Under the pieces are notes generated by a model. It ran no database searches. It saw only the letters and a program-made list of their open reading frames with translations, and had not been told where the DNA came from. Positions 6,006-6,519 of a stretch of DNA of 6,519 nt are shown here, piece after piece. The position numbers and the translations under genes are program-made. The stretch is taken from contig CAKQXI010000128.1 of the NCBI GenBank assembly GCA_934281565.1, forward strand, positions 1-6,519, in the 5' to 3' direction. Source of the stretch: an uncultured Prevotella sp. Its GTDB lineage: Bacteria > Bacteroidota > Bacteroidia > Bacteroidales > Bacteroidaceae. Position 1 is the stretch's first letter. Every line of letters begins with the position of its first letter.

Positions 6006-6519
6006 GATACCAAACCAACAAGGACCTTGCGGAGACACAACATTATCTGAAGATATTGGACGACTTCTGCAAGTCGGGGCAGATTATAATTCCTGAGCCC
6101 GATACCTCCGTCATGCCCTGGCAAAGGAAAGAAGACCCGCTGGAAGAATACTTACTTTATCTATTGAATGATGAGAAATATGGGAAACAAGTGGTGAATA
6201 GCCGAATAAGAAGCAAGGTGTTCTATGATTCCGTGGGCAAGTTCTTGGTGGAATGTGTGCATCATCAACGATTTCAACGACAAAGAGCTTGGACGGAAAG
6301 TCATCGGGCAGAAGCTGTGCTCGACTGGTCGCCTGTGAAACGAATGGCAAAGGACATCTGGATGCCATTGCTTGATGAACTTGATGAGCAACATCGTGCC
6401 GATGGCTTTGACAAGATGTTCTTCTTACAGTTGATGCAAGATGCTGGGGCTACGAAGAACGAGAACTGGGAACGACTGGTCAGGGATTGGAAAGAATGTG
6501 TGGAGCGACAGGTCACTCG
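6002..6519 (+). CDS. Unrecognised helical protein, 3'-truncated by window edge
   Basis: The frame from ATG 6002 stays open to the window end, giving 172 residues. I do not recognise it. It is soluble-looking, with no signal peptide or membrane segment, predicted mostly helical and rich in Trp, Gln, Arg and Glu. Examples are DPLEEYLLYLLND (45-57), FLVECVHHQRFQRQRAW (81-97), MAKDIWMPLLDELDEQHR (115-132) and NENWERLVRDWKECVERQ (153-170). The ATGA overlap with the C_GCAxxG_C_C gene and codon use like its neighbours argue that it is real. One guess is the helical N-terminal half of a VWA/ViaA-like partner of the MoxR ATPase upstream, since such proteins carry VWA at the C-terminus, which would be outside the window. 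I see no direct motif for this. Confidence 0.75.
   Translation, partial: MRYQTNKDLAETQHYLKILDDFCKSGQIIIPEPDTSVMPWQRKEDPLEEYLLYLLNDEKYGKQVVNSRIRSKVFYDSVGKFLVECVHHQRFQRQRAWTESHRAEAVLDWSPVKRMAKDIWMPLLDELDEQHRADGFDKMFFLQLMQDAGATKNENWERLVRDWKECVERQVT

Overview
The window looks like a piece of a Bacteroidota chromosome, most likely a Prevotella/Segatella-type gut organism. This rests on three intergenic matches to the Bacteroidota -7 promoter consensus TAnnTTTGy, mostly non-Shine-Dalgarno starts, an exported protein with the phylum-typical signal end '...AQ', and the protein families present (DUF4143 ATPase, a LamG plus endonuclease/exonuclease/phosphatase protein, and a C_GCAxxG_C_C redox protein). 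The genus is an inference.

Layout: (1) 1-884, the 3' part of asd, aspartate-semialdehyde dehydrogenase, ended by a strong intrinsic terminator at 918-960. (2) 1091-2287, an AAA ATPase with a DUF4143 PD-(D/E)xK-like C-terminus. Its promoter -7 box runs into a 37-bp near-perfect palindrome at 1051-1087. (3) 2360-3538, a MoxR/RavA-type AAA+ ATPase with its own promoter and a tandem heptamer repeat inside a linker. (4) 5144-3549 on the minus strand, an exported LamG + endonuclease/exonuclease/phosphatase protein converging on the MoxR gene. (5) From a promoter at 5296-5304 on the plus strand: a 28-codon remnant that looks like the N-terminus of another Bacteroidota ATPase family (AAA-ATPase_like/PDDEXK_9), a C_GCAxxG_C_C putative redox protein, and an unrecognised helical protein running off the right edge (6002 onward). 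The last two genes overlap as ATGA and are probably one transcript.

asd is housekeeping lysine/threonine/methionine/diaminopimelate biosynthesis. The rest is accessory-looking: two intact ATPases of different families plus one decayed ATPase, each behind its own promoter, and no shared pathway is evident. MoxR ATPases normally work with a VWA-domain partner. None is visible, and the truncated last gene is the only candidate, with weak support.

I found no RNA genes, CRISPR arrays, insertion sequences or attachment sites. The strongest leads for novelty are the promoter-overlapping palindrome before the DUF4143 ATPase, the truncated ATPase leader fused by a TAATG overlap to the next reading frame, and the heptamer repeat inside the MoxR gene.
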